Source: Fragilaria crotonensis (lineage: Eukaryota > Bacillariophyta > Fragilariophyceae > Fragilariales > Fragilariaceae). From it: a stretch of DNA of 36,775 nt. The translations under genes and the position numbers were made by a program. This document shows, one piece after another, positions 23,261 through 32,905 of this stretch (positions are counted from its first letter, which is position 1; the number at the start of each line of letters is the position of its first letter). The stretch lies in NCBI GenBank assembly GCA_022925895.1, contig JAKSYS010000629.1:1-36775 (forward strand), read 5' to 3'. The notes beneath the pieces were generated by a model. The model was not told the DNA's origin. It did no database searches and saw only the letters and a list, made by a program, of their open reading frames with translations.

Positions 23261-24229
23261 CTAAAGAGTTACAATCGTCCCCCCCTCGCTATCCATCGAA
23301 CCAAGAACTTGGCTCAAAAGCGCGTGGGGTACGCGTCCATCAGTGATGAAAGCTTCCTGGACTCCCAATTGGACTGCGCTAGTGGCAAAGGTGACCTTCG
23401 GAATCATCCCTCCTGTAATTGTTTCATCTTCGATGAGGTCGTCAATATTCTTAACAGTGAGATTTCTGAGGAGATTCTTCTCCTTGTCAAGGACTCCAGC
23501 GATGTCGGTTAAGAAGAGCACGCGATGAGCTTTGAGCTCCCCCGCAATTCTTCCTGCCGCAGCGTCAGCATTGACATTATAGGCGATATCTTTCTCACTA
23601 CCGATTCCTGTTCCGATTGGGGAGACGACCGGCGTGATTCCCAGCTCTAAAATCGATTCCAGCATGGCCACGTTTACTGTCTCGACTTTTCCCACGAAGC
23701 CCAAGTCGAAACCATCTTTGTTTTCTTGTTTTGAGCATTGAAGCAAGGAATCATCGCGGCCAGAAAGGCCGATCGCCCGTCCTCCAGCTGAGCAGATCGA
23801 AGAAGCTATACCTTTGTTGACGCTGCCGCAGAGGATCATTTCTGCCACTTCGACGACCTCTGTCGAGCTGACACGCATGCCTCCCTCGAAGCGCGTTGCG
23901 ACGCCAAGCTTCTCCAGCATGGAGGAAATCTGCGGACCACCGCCATGGACGACAACCACTCTGATGCCGAGCTTTTGAAGGGCAGCAACATCTTCACAGA
24001 ATCCCTGAGCAAGCTCAGGGGAGGTCATAGCATTTCCACCATACTTGACTACAATGGTCTTGCCTCGAAGCGATCCTGCAACAGAGGATATGGAGAGAGC
24101 TGTTTCAGCAAACGATTCGTGAAGCCGTGTCTGTGTCCTACTGGGGCGAGCGACCCTGCCTGGAGACACGAACGCGCTGCTCTGACAGGCAAGCACGCTA
24201 TAGAAGAGGAATGCAAGAAGTCTGACCAT
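23261..24229 (-). CDS. argB: N-acetylglutamate kinase, plastid-targeted
   Basis: Phosphorylates N-acetyl-L-glutamate with ATP, the second step of the acetylated arginine/ornithine pathway; expected in the plastid stroma. Single exon, 322 aa. Residues 1-17 form a hydrophobic signal peptide and SSAF|VSP (17-23) matches the heterokont plastid cleavage motif, followed by a basic Ser/Arg-rich transit part. The amino-acid-kinase fold shows KYGGNA at 62-67 (phosphate-binding Lys62), HGGGPQ at 95-100, MRVS near Arg119, GLSGRDD near 154-160, NVNADAAAG at 218-226, FLTDIAGV at 239-246, TGGMIPK at 272-278 with Lys278, and DGRVPHALL at 297-305. The C-terminus (GSMDSEGGTIVTL) diverges from the EGIGT ending common in the family but keeps EG-GT. 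A broken copy of its 3' end lies just downstream. Confidence 0.96.
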   Translation of the reverse strand: MVRLLAFLFYSVLACQSSAFVSPGRVARPSRTQTRLHESFAETALSISSVAGSLRGKTIVVKYGGNAMTSPELAQGFCEDVAALQKLGIRVVVVHGGGPQISSMLEKLGVATRFEGGMRVSSTEVVEVAEMILCGSVNKGIASSICSAGGRAIGLSGRDDSLLQCSKQENKDGFDLGFVGKVETVNVAMLESILELGITPVVSPIGTGIGSEKDIAYNVNADAAAGRIAGELKAHRVLFLTDIAGVLDKEKNLLRNLTVKNIDDLIEDETITGGMIPKVTFATSAVQLGVQEAFITDGRVPHALLSQVLGSMDSEGGTIVTL

Positions 24230-24411
24230 GTCTATTTCTTTTTGAATAATAATGATAGGAAACTCCTAAGCCTAACATTGACATTATTCGGAAAGTTGGT
24301 TAGACGATGTTGCAAATGCAATCGATGAATGTACAAAACGTCCAGCATTGATGCAAGAGATCAGTAATACCGGAGTGCTACCTGGTACCTGGTATTGTAC
24401 CTCGATCGTAC

Positions 24412-25069
24412 CAGGGGTCGGTGATAAGTTACTGGACCTCCGGTTAACTGCAGTTAGTTAACTGCAGTGACCAACTTTTAAAGAAATCACGACAGTTAAC
24501 TACTTAGAGCCAACTACTGGGACTACTCGAGTGACTTAACTAACTACCAGTACACCAGTACTGAAACTTGTTGATTACTTAACTAAAAACTTCAACGTCC
24601 AGTAGGATACTACTGAGACAGAGCGGGGTTAAATAAGTTTAAGGGTAACTGGCTGGCCGTGGGTGCGAGTAATTATGTACTAGGGGTACGTAGAGAAATG
24701 CGTAGGAAATGATTGGTGTTCGTAACATACTGGAGTAGTTTAAATGGATATTGATGACGTATGCACTGATTTCTGGTGGAACCCTCACCAGAATCCCTGA
24801 AAACTTGGGTACTGTACGTAGGTATAGTAATGTGTACTATGCTACTACACCACTGCTACCGTCTGCAGTATAACTGCAATTGACTACGAAATTCTCAAAT
24901 AACTGAATACTGGAGGCTAAAAACCATAAGTATTTCCGGTGACTAGTTACTGAGAATTGCGTATTGCAGTACCAGTAACCAACCATACGTACCTCGCAGT
25001 ACTAAGTTACAACTGCTGCGAAGGCAGCGTAAGTCCAGTATAGTTAAAGTTTAACTTCACCGACCCCTG
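24412..25069. mobile_element. Short nonautonomous TIR element (658 bp), hAT-like ends
   Basis: CAGGGGTCGGTGA at 24412-24424 is the exact reverse complement of TCACCGACCCCTG at 25057-25069. Similarity continues inward with gaps (AAGTTA...CTGGAC on both ends). CAGGGGTNGG-type ends occur in hAT elements. The interior has no coding frame and is rich in GTTAACTGCAG and GTAC words. No clean 8-bp target duplication abuts the ends; instead CCTGGTATTGTAC occurs at 24388-24400 and again at 25070-25082, with an extra 11 bp on the left. Confidence 0.7.
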
Positions 25070-25081
25070 CCTGGTATTGTA

Positions 25082-25089
25082 CTACATAC
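25082..25089. repeat. Target-site duplication, left copy
   Basis: CTACATAC directly precedes the left TIR of the element at 25090-25731 and is repeated exactly at 25732-25739. Confidence 0.88.
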
Positions 25090-25731
25090 CAAGGGTGGCA
25101 ACGCTAGGTTTAACTCAACTAGGTTTAACTAGGTTTGAACCTAAAGCCTAGATTTCATTTGAGACGAATAATTTAGGTTTTTGGTTTAACTCAAGGGTTT
25201 AGGGTTACGGGTTATGAGTTACGAGTTACTTTAAGTCTTTACGGGTTTGGTTACAGCGAATGAGCGAGTAACATAAGCGAACTAGCAGCCATGACAATCG
25301 GCAAGGAAGATAAAAGAATGAGGTCCAAACAAAGTTGAGGAATGCCTTGGTTGCCATGATGACTGTGGAGAAGGTGGTCTGTAAAGTCCAACCATGCTGC
25401 ATTTGAAGATTGTATGTTTGAGGAATCTGGTGCTGACAGCAGGGTGTACTACTCATGAGCAGCAGAGGAGGATCAAGCCATCAGATTGGTAGTGCTGGGT
25501 AAGGCATAATGATGGATTAGCTGTACCAGGCAACTGTTACAGCTACCGGTAGATAGACTGTGCGAGAGGTGAGACTTGAGACTCTTCCCAGTGCACCTTT
25601 ACATAGTAGTATAGTACATCGGGTACAGTGGCCGGTAGATTAGGTTTGGAATTTAGGTTTAACTAGGTTTAACTAGGTTTAAACCTAAACCTAAAATTGA
25701 AAAAATAAAAATTAGGTTTTTGCCACCCTTG
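25090..25731. mobile_element. hAT-like nonautonomous element (642 bp) with perfect TIRs and 8-bp TSD
   Basis: CAAGGGTGGCAA at 25090-25101 is the exact reverse complement of TTGCCACCCTTG at 25720-25731, and both ends are flanked by the same 8 bp, CTACATAC. A 12-bp TIR beginning CA(A/G)GGGTGGCAA and an 8-bp target duplication are hallmarks of the hAT superfamily. Multiple AGGTTTAACT direct repeats lie just inside both ends, like the subterminal transposase-binding sites of hAT elements. The interior has no transposase; its minus-strand frame 25456-25226 has no hAT motif. The element would need a transposase from elsewhere. The intact target duplication suggests a fairly recent insertion. Confidence 0.9.
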
Positions 25732-25739
25732 CTACATAC
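25732..25739. repeat. Target-site duplication, right copy
   Basis: CTACATAC directly follows the right TIR and matches 25082-25089 base for base. Confidence 0.88.
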
Positions 25740-28200
25740 CTCTATACTACATGACACATGACATACCGATTACAAGTAGTACTGAGTACTGAGTACTGAG
25801 TACCTGGTACTAGTACCGCCGAATATCCATAGGTCGTATGCATTGGGTCACAGTCGGCGGCACAGTATGTCATACTTGTCTCCTACTCGTACTTAGAGTA
25901 CCGGTAGAAGGTACGGTACCACAAGTAGAATACGTCTACACCTGCGACCTGGTCCTCCTAGTACTTGTACTCCTGAGTAGGCCAGTAGCATAGTAGGATG
26001 ATCATGAATGTCATTATGAACCTAGTTCAACGAAATAGACTACTTGTAACGTGTACAATATCATGTATGATGTATGTATTGATAAGAACAATGACAGGTA
26101 CAAGTCCTTGTACACCAGCAGTAGGACCACCCTTGGTTAGACTACCATAGAACAATAGTCATCCATGTCCTAAGTGAAAAACTCAAATCAGACTCCACCA
26201 TTACCACCAGCATCTGGAATAACGACCAAAGAAGCGTGCCTTTGAGTGGTTCAAGTTGCTTCCTCACCATATGAGGTCAATTTTCAGCAATTGCCATCTT
26301 GATAAGAGGATCCAGATCAAGCACCTGCTTCATGTCATCAAGCTGCTCCTCAAGGACATCAATCTGTAACCATTGCAAAGCTACCAACACCAATTCAGAA
26401 GTACTCAATTTTGTTTAAAATGACAATGGTTGTGGAAGAATCAGTCACTTTATAAAGCTCGAATGCCCAACTGCTAACACTGGAAGACACACACTTTAAA
26501 AATCACAAAAACATTGCTCCCTGAAATTGATGTGCTGGCTATTTTGTAACCAGCAATGCATCCCCATCTCAAGGATCTACAAATGCAGCATTCCCATCAA
26601 GCACTCCTGTCCATTGTAACCATCCATCAACCATCTGATCTGACACTGATATGCCACAAATGGAAAGTTTTCCATTAGCACTAAGTGACATTGATGACTT
26701 TGTAGTACCCACACATTCACAACACACAGACAGAGCAAAATCAGGAAAAGAAAACTGCCTTCAGACAGCTTCTCTTTCAACAGAAATCAAGATAAGAACC
26801 AAGAAAGAACAACAAACACCAAAATTCACAATCATTTGAAGAGGACACATGCTCACCCTTTGCTTCTTGAGGAGGGGGAAAACCTATCACATCCGCTTCT
26901 GTACATCCAACTCCACTCTAAAAGTGCAGATCTGGATATGCATATCTACAAGCCAATGCCACTGGATGGTGCTTTGTGAAACTTCCTCTGAATTATCCGT
27001 ACAACTTCCCAAGGAGGAATTGTTGGTCTTGTCTATTTTGGAAAACACTGGAAATAATGATTTTCTAAATGGCTTAGGTATCGCATCTCAAGCTGGACCA
27101 TCTTATGTGTTCTCTTCTTTTTCACCACTGACATGCTTCAAGCTGGAAGCAACAGTATTGTCAGAAAACATGGAAAGATTCCATCAACAACCACTTTGGC
27201 ATGAGATTATTTGGCCCTGCACAATTGTTCCTGCAAATGTGAATCTGTCAACAACAACATGTCACATACACAATAGACAAACCTGTTATGTTCAAAATTC
27301 ATGTGAATGTTTGAACCCAAATCCAGATTCCCTCAATGCTTAAAAACCTTCCCACCCAACCACATTTTCAGCAATGACAAGAACCCTGTCACCAGCAATT
27401 GTGACAAAGCTACTATCATTGAAAAACAGCAAGCAGGTTGTGTGATAGTACCCCATTACCAATTAGCATCAAACTTGAAGAAGTGTTTTTCAGTTGCAAG
27501 AATTCATGTTGCATTCCAGGTGTGATTTTTCACCAAATTGCAGAACAAGGTAGCTATGTAACATGCACTGCTTGCAGCATTCAACTACAACATGAGGAGT
27601 CATTAACACATAGTATTTTATGAAGCTTGTATGCATTATATCCGAGTTACTTTGAAAAAGGGCTCCGGGTGAAACATTAAGATCAAGATTCCAAAAAGTC
27701 GAATTCTGTTACATCAATATTGATGTCACTTTGTTGCATTCTAATCACTTTCAGTATCATCAGCCCAGGATAGTTGCACTGTAACTCACCTACAGCAGGC
27801 ACTGTAGTCACAAATACTTGCATCGAAGTTTCCCTTGTACTCGCACCTCGCACCTCCTGCAATCACTCCCTTTAACTACTATGACATAGCGCAGTATGAT
27901 AGCTCCCAATCCTAGCCGCAAGTACAGTAGCACAATTGATGTTTCACGTTATTTGGCGATGTTCATTGTGGTGCTGATGTTGGTGACTCGGGTCTGGCCA
28001 ACGCCCGTTGTAAGCATGGTCTGGCCTGCGCCTAGCTCACAAGCCACAAGCAGCGAAAACAAGCTGTAGCATGTAGTCAGTAGTCAGTACTACTGTAGTA
28101 CTGGAAAATGGAGTACAGTACTGGATCATAGAGTTTTTAGTAGGCGTATGCATATCGTACAAGTTCCACCACGATCTACCGTAGCGGTACCGCCAGGCGC
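25740..28200. other. Gene-poor stretch with an unrecognised open frame
   Basis: The plus-strand frame 26849-27343 (164 codons) is open, but its product (many Cys, Ser, Thr, Asn) matches nothing I know. The minus strand over the same DNA has an uninterrupted frame of about 70 codons, and near 26390-26280 a minus-strand segment reads QIDVLEEQLDDMKQVLDLDP. The region may be an eroded element transcribed from the minus strand; I do not call a gene. GTAC-rich sequence dominates 25740-26110. Confidence 0.25.
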
Positions 28201-28204
28201 CAGG

Positions 28205-28262
28205 TTGTATGGCAGGTTTCACGTCCGAAAATCCTGGCGCAGGACATGGTATATATTGTACG
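28205..28262 (+). repeat. About 55-bp element, copy 1 (inverted partner near 30004-30056)
   Basis: ATGGCAGGTTTCAC at 28209 is followed by diverged bases, then CCTGGCGCA and TGGTATATATTGTAC. The reverse complement of 30056-30004 gives the same order with about 74 percent identity. Both copies point inward, like terminal inverted repeats of a 1.85-kb unit. No target duplication was found. Confidence 0.5.
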
Positions 28263-28999
28263 CAAGACTGCATTTCGTTCTCAATTGACGTCATCTTTAC
28301 AATAAATTGTCGTGCTGAAAGCAAGCGTTTCGCCATGAGATTGCATGCCGTCGTTTGCATTAGATGCACTCTTTTCAAACTACCCAGCCCCAACAGTTGC
28401 CTTCCAAATACTCCCAAGCAACAGTCTGTGTAGGCTGGGTAGTCTATCTCCGTGTCTGACACACATATTTACACTGTTTTGCTTGTGAAGGGCTGTCGTG
28501 TTCATACGATGCAACACAACGTACCGACACAAATTGTTGCTTTCTTGGCCTGCATGTGGGTTCTGACCTCTCCACAACTGGCAATCCGGTCAATTGTTAT
28601 TTTAGAAATTCGTCATTCTGCGGCTCCACATCATGCATCCAGATTGAACTAGTAATTATGTACTAATGTTGCTTCTTGTCATCTTCGTCAATTTACGCGC
28701 GTCGCGATGCGACATCTACCAACGTAACCTCATTTGTGCTCCAAGCCCGTGTCAGATCCTTGCTTCCATACATGCCTTTGACTTGTGGAGTCATTTCCTC
28801 GCTGCGTGTGGGCCTGATACGATGGTCACTTTGAGCATTTAATTTACGTTGTGTACTGAGGAGTATAGAGCATGTCGCATTCTTTTTATTAGAGAACATA
28901 ACCCTTGTAGAACAACAAAACATGGTGTATGGAAACATGAGCAAGTTGTGTTGGAATGAATACCCAGCAGGATTTTATGTTCTATTAGCTAGTAATGTG

Positions 29000-30003
29000 G
29001 GCGATCGACAAGCCATTTGTGATTGCAAGCAGCTTTCATACTGGGCCATAGAACAATCTCACCGCGAGGAACTTGATCTTGCCACAAGTATGCCGTGGCA
29101 ACATTGTCAATACAAGCAACATTGTCAATACAAGCTATTGCTTTGTACCAACTAACTGTTATCACTTCAACACAATGAGGATTGCCCCGCTGTCTTGCAT
29201 GCTGACAGTATAAAACACACATCTTCCGTGTCTACTAGCTTATCCACATACAACAATTGACGAGTGACAATCCACAGCAAAGTATATGCATTGCACCAGT
29301 TCTGCCACAAACCACAATCATTCATCGGCTTCTCGCATGCACTGCTCTTGGGAATGGGATCACATAAATCATCCAACAAGAGTTGTGGGTTCAGCAGTTT
29401 TGTGGTCAACGCCAAGCCTTCATGATGGAAAGAAAACCGTAGTGGTTCTTGTTGGAAACGACAACTGGTGTTACTCTGAATGCTGAATTGTGTTGTTGTT
29501 TGTTGTTCTTGATGATCAAGACAATGACAGCAATATCTGTATACATCGACATCTTCAGTCTTTTGGCAAGCCTAGGATGTCGGTTCTCAAACGACCTTCA
29601 TGAATTTGCAAGCTCAGCCAGCATCCTTTGCACACCACGCCTCTGCTCCATTCTTGGAAATATCTTTTAATGATGGTGGTTCCAGTGGGGTTGTTACGGG
29701 GAGCTCGGGAGTAAATGGATATAATCGTTCCGCTGTACTTGTGAAGAACCCACAGGCCACGGCTCTGGCTGGAGTTCCATTCACTAGTACCACACCACAT
29801 CTTCATGTACTGAACAAGGTGCTTCTTCTGCCAATGGTTTCAGAAGACCGGCAGGGTTAGTCACTATGAAGCTACTGTCAACCTGTTCAAGAAGCAAACC
29901 ATGAAGAATTGCGAAAGTGATGATTGATGCTTCAAGGATTGCAACAGCATTCTGATGGCCAAACAAATTCGCGGAAGATGTACTATGGCATTTTGTATAG
30001 GTA
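29000..30003 (-). pseudogene. Possible decayed minus-strand coding region, unrecognised
   Basis: Several minus-strand frames in succession have protein-like composition: one near 29970-29790 reads FGHQNAVAILEASIITFAIL and DSSFIVTNPAGLLKPL, one at 29806-29555 reads KYSGTIISIYSRAPRNNPTG, and one at 29415-29167 ends in VDTEDVCFILSACKTAGQ. Phases differ between them and no family motif is evident. The stretch is bracketed by the inverted ~55-bp element. An 18-bp direct repeat (AACATTGTCAATACAAGC) sits at about 29099-29135. It could be a transposon relic, a spliced gene I cannot resolve, or chance. Confidence 0.18.
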
Positions 30004-30056
30004 GTATAATATATACCAAGTTGTGCGCGAGGATGGTTGAGGGTGAAACCTGCCAT
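30004..30056 (-). repeat. About 55-bp element, copy 2 (inverted)
   Basis: On the minus strand this reads ATGGCAGGTTTCAC...CCTCGCGCA...TTGGTATATATTATAC, matching copy 1 at 28209 in order, with roughly three of four bases identical. Confidence 0.5.
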
Positions 30057-30427
30057 AACAAGACGTCAAACGAAGAAACCCGGTTATACTACTACACAAA
30101 TGGCAAGACGACGTGATAAGCGATAGACGTTGTTGAGGTAGCAACGTTGCTGAGGTGTGTGCCATCGCTGAGTGATTCTCGTTGCCGCGTTTCTGAATCG
30201 TCTCTCTTCAATCGGTTTGCTTTGATCTGAATAATGAAGATGCAGCTTTGACTTTCCTCAGATGTGACGGCGATGCTGGTTTTGCTATGTTTTTCACAAT
30301 TGGAGCTCGAGGAGTTCGTGTGTTCCAGCGTTGCACACGAACGGCATGGAGCTGCCGAAGCTGAGTCTCACTCTTTATGCCTTCTCCTTCACTCACAACA
30401 GCAAAGCAAGCGATACACCGCAAGACA

Positions 30428-30598
30428 ATGGTTTTTCAGGGGCAAGATGCTTGGCGACGCCACCCAATCTTTTTGAATCTTTGGAAAGACCCTTTCCCCG
30501 GGTTCAAAAAGGCGATTGTGATCTACGCTGTCTTCATGGCAGGCGAATACAGTTTCAGGTACTTGACCGCTCCACCTAGACCTCCGTCCAAGGCGTAG
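30428..30598 (+). CDS. NDUFB3: Complex I B12 subunit, NDUFB3-like
   Basis: Small accessory subunit of the membrane arm of mitochondrial NADH:ubiquinone oxidoreductase. The 56-aa product starts MVFQGQDAWRRHPIF, contains PGFKKAIVIYAVFMAGEYSF and ends in a Pro-rich tail. The D-W-R-x-HP box followed by a proline-glycine turn and a single membrane span is the B12 pattern seen in plant and animal homologues. I prefer the ATG at 30428 (context ACAATGG); an in-frame ATG at 30377 would add 17 residues, and a short upstream exon cannot be excluded. No cleavable presequence is visible, as usual for this subunit. It is tail to tail with the UBX gene, stops 73 bp apart. Confidence 0.7.
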   Translation: MVFQGQDAWRRHPIFLNLWKDPFPGFKKAIVIYAVFMAGEYSFRYLTAPPRPPSKA

Positions 30599-30671
30599 GA
30601 AGTTGTCCATTTTGACTTAATATGTTAGAATTGAACCTGAAATAACGACTTGCTTTTATACCTGTATTTAA

Positions 30672-32189
30672 TCAATCCTTCCACCGGACGGTGACAGCTT
30701 GGCCGTTAAGTCCACAAGAATCAATGGTATTCTCCATCTCTCCTTCGAGATTCTTTGGTGGGAATCCTACCATGAGCACGAACTCCTTCCCCGCCCTTGC
30801 CATTTCGCTATTTTGCTGTGATATAATGAGTTAGTGGCTCTGTATTCCTAGAGGCGGTGGAACGGAACGAAGTCACTTACCGCAACATACGCATAGATAG
30901 ACTTCACCGATTCGGAGTCTACAAACCTGCGGACGAGTTTTGTAGCATCTGGCATTCGTAATTGCACGCGAGCTCCATTCGCGGGCTCGTCGCCGACTTC
31001 GATTGCCAACAACGTTTCGATGAAAGTTGGCGTCATCTCCGGTTCGTCCTGCACGATGTCTGTTTCAAGTGACGAAATCTTATCCTCATTGGTTGCCAGG
31101 CATACTACGTCATCGTCGCTAACATCCTCCATGGCGTATGCGTACTCGTCGTCGTCTTTATCCTCTGTTGTATGATCCTGCTTTAGACTTTCATTCATGC
31201 CTTCTTTGACCTGTTCGTCCGCACTCACGAAGGGACGCTTTCGCTCCCCGGTTCCATTCGGTTCGAAATTTTTCTTTGACGGCGGCAGCGGTGCTTTGTC
31301 GAAAGAGTGTCTAGAACAAAAGTCCATAGCCATTTCAGCAAAGTGCTCCGCAGTGAACGGCTTCTCCTGCGTCCACCCTTCCTTCTTCCAAAGCGACCGG
31401 CCTGTGCGGGGGTCGACAATCGCAATATGAGGATAGTCATAGACCTTGTAGCGTTCAACATAAGTTTTCCCCTCTGGGGAGTCGTGATTCTTTGTGCAAG
31501 GATTGTCAGTACTTTCAAGTTTCAATTGTTCGGATAGTATTCGTTCACCTGCAGATACTCACCGCTTGCCAGAAAATAAATCCCTCACGAACAAGATTCT
31601 CGACGAGCTCATCCCTCCAAACATCTCTGTTCAATGCGTGACAGGCAAACTCCGAATCTCTTTGAATGTTGACAAGCAACCATCGTCTTGCATCTCTCGC
31701 CACAGCTCGCGAGCCTTGGAAGCCCCCTCCTCTGTGCGTGAGATGTGAGGGTGGTGCAAACATGTGCGTCAAGCTGCCTGCATTCTCATCCAACCTCCTC
31801 TCAGGTTGATCGGAGTCCTTCTCTTCCCTGGCGCTATCATTTGCAGAAGCGGCAGCAGCATTGACAGCAGCCCGAGCATCGACTTGAGCAAAGCCAGCGC
31901 TGATCTCAGCAAAGACATTTGTGAAATTGTTCTGCTCGTCCATCATATCTTCGTGCGGGATCCCTCCGAAGTCCATTAGCCTCATGGTACGAGTTCGATC
32001 GGGGGCGCGGATTTCAGGAGAAGCCATCCCCGCACCCCCACCGCCATTTCCTTGCTGTTCATGTTCCATAAAAAGACCAACAGCAGTTTCTACGTTCATG
32101 TTGGACATTTCCAAGTACTGTTGAGCGAGTTCACCGTCTGAACATCCAGAGAACGCCATGAATTGGGAAACCAAATCATCAGACGACAT
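30672..32189 (-). CDS. UBXN7: UBA-UAS-UBX domain protein (UBXD7/Ubx5-like p97 cofactor)
   Basis: Adaptor that links ubiquitylated clients to the AAA ATPase Cdc48/p97. Exons are 32189-31563, 31489-30881 and 30815-30672; introns are 73 nt (GTGAGT...ACAAAG) and 65 nt (GTAAGT...CACAG), all phase 0, giving 459 aa. I chose the intron-1 acceptor at 31490 because it joins FIFWQA to NHDSPEGKTY, matching the family's FIFWQ..HDS.EG block. Residues 1-45 form a UBA-like domain (FSGCSDGELAQQYLEMSNMN). About 150-290 is the UAS thioredoxin-like domain (WLLVNIQ, REGFIFWQ, YPHIAIVDPRTG). An acidic linker follows, and the last 80 residues are the UBX domain (VQLRMPDATKLVRRF, VGFPPKNL, LNGQAVTVRW). The UBX Phe-Pro turn that contacts the p97 N-domain is present as FPPK. 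Confidence 0.94.
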
Positions 32190-32860
32190 TCTTCGTTCCT
32201 ATTCTCTTCGCCCAAGGCACACTCTGACGCCTCAGCTGAGATCGTTGACAATGATGTAAGATGTATGTGATGTGTATACTCGTAGTAATGTAGTGGAAGG
32301 TATGTTGAATTCAATTCTACTGGTCCTCTTGTAATCCAGTACTCCAGTACAGGTGCTCGTTTAGAGTGGAAGTCGCTACAGGTACTAGTACCAGGTACAA
32401 GCACAAACATAGTAGTCTGACGAGCTCGAATATTGGCACACTTCTTTCTCATTTTCTCATAGGTTTATTATGCAATGTACGTATAAAGTCAGGAATACTT
32501 TCCAGCTATTCAGAGTGAAAATGTGATGTCAATTGATGAAGATATGATAAGTCTAAAAATATATTTCGTGATTTTTCTTAACATAGTAACGAGACAGATT
32601 TGGTGTCACTGTTGACTATTGAATTCCTTTCATCAATCCGTTGCTGCGTTGCTTTTACATCGGACTACAAAGTTCATTGTCATATGATCAGCAAGGAGAA
32701 TGTTGCAATAGAACTGCAATATCTATTTTTTACCTTCAAATCTCCGTTGAGTCGCTTAAAAAAAATTCGCTGCACTTCGTAGCTAGGTTAAATCCCGTCT
32801 GCAAACAGAAGCGATTTGATAGTGTACAATCGCCTCATAAATCAGTCCATTGCTGATCGA
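32190..32860. other. Intergenic between UBX gene and DDE relic
   Basis: Contains the probable UBX promoter (bases just above 32189) and AT-rich sequence. A TCCAGTACTCCAGTACAGG-type GTAC cluster lies at 32335-32400. I see no gene. Confidence 0.4.
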
Positions 32861-32863
32861 ACA

Positions 32864-32905
32864 TGTCCCAGGCACACCATTCATTCAACTGTTGTGCCTG
32901 GGACA
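32864..32905. repeat. 13-bp perfect hairpin at the 3' end of the transposase relic
   Basis: TGTCCCAGGCACA (32864-32876) and TGTGCCTGGGACA (32893-32905) are exact reverse complements with a 16-bp loop. On the minus strand the right arm overlaps the last transposase-like codons. Confidence 0.85.

Noticed and set aside
25190-25240. Telomere-like GGGTTTAGGGTTACGGG
   Set aside because: It is a few diverged units inside the hAT-like element, where AGGTTTAACT repeats dominate; not an array of telomere repeats.
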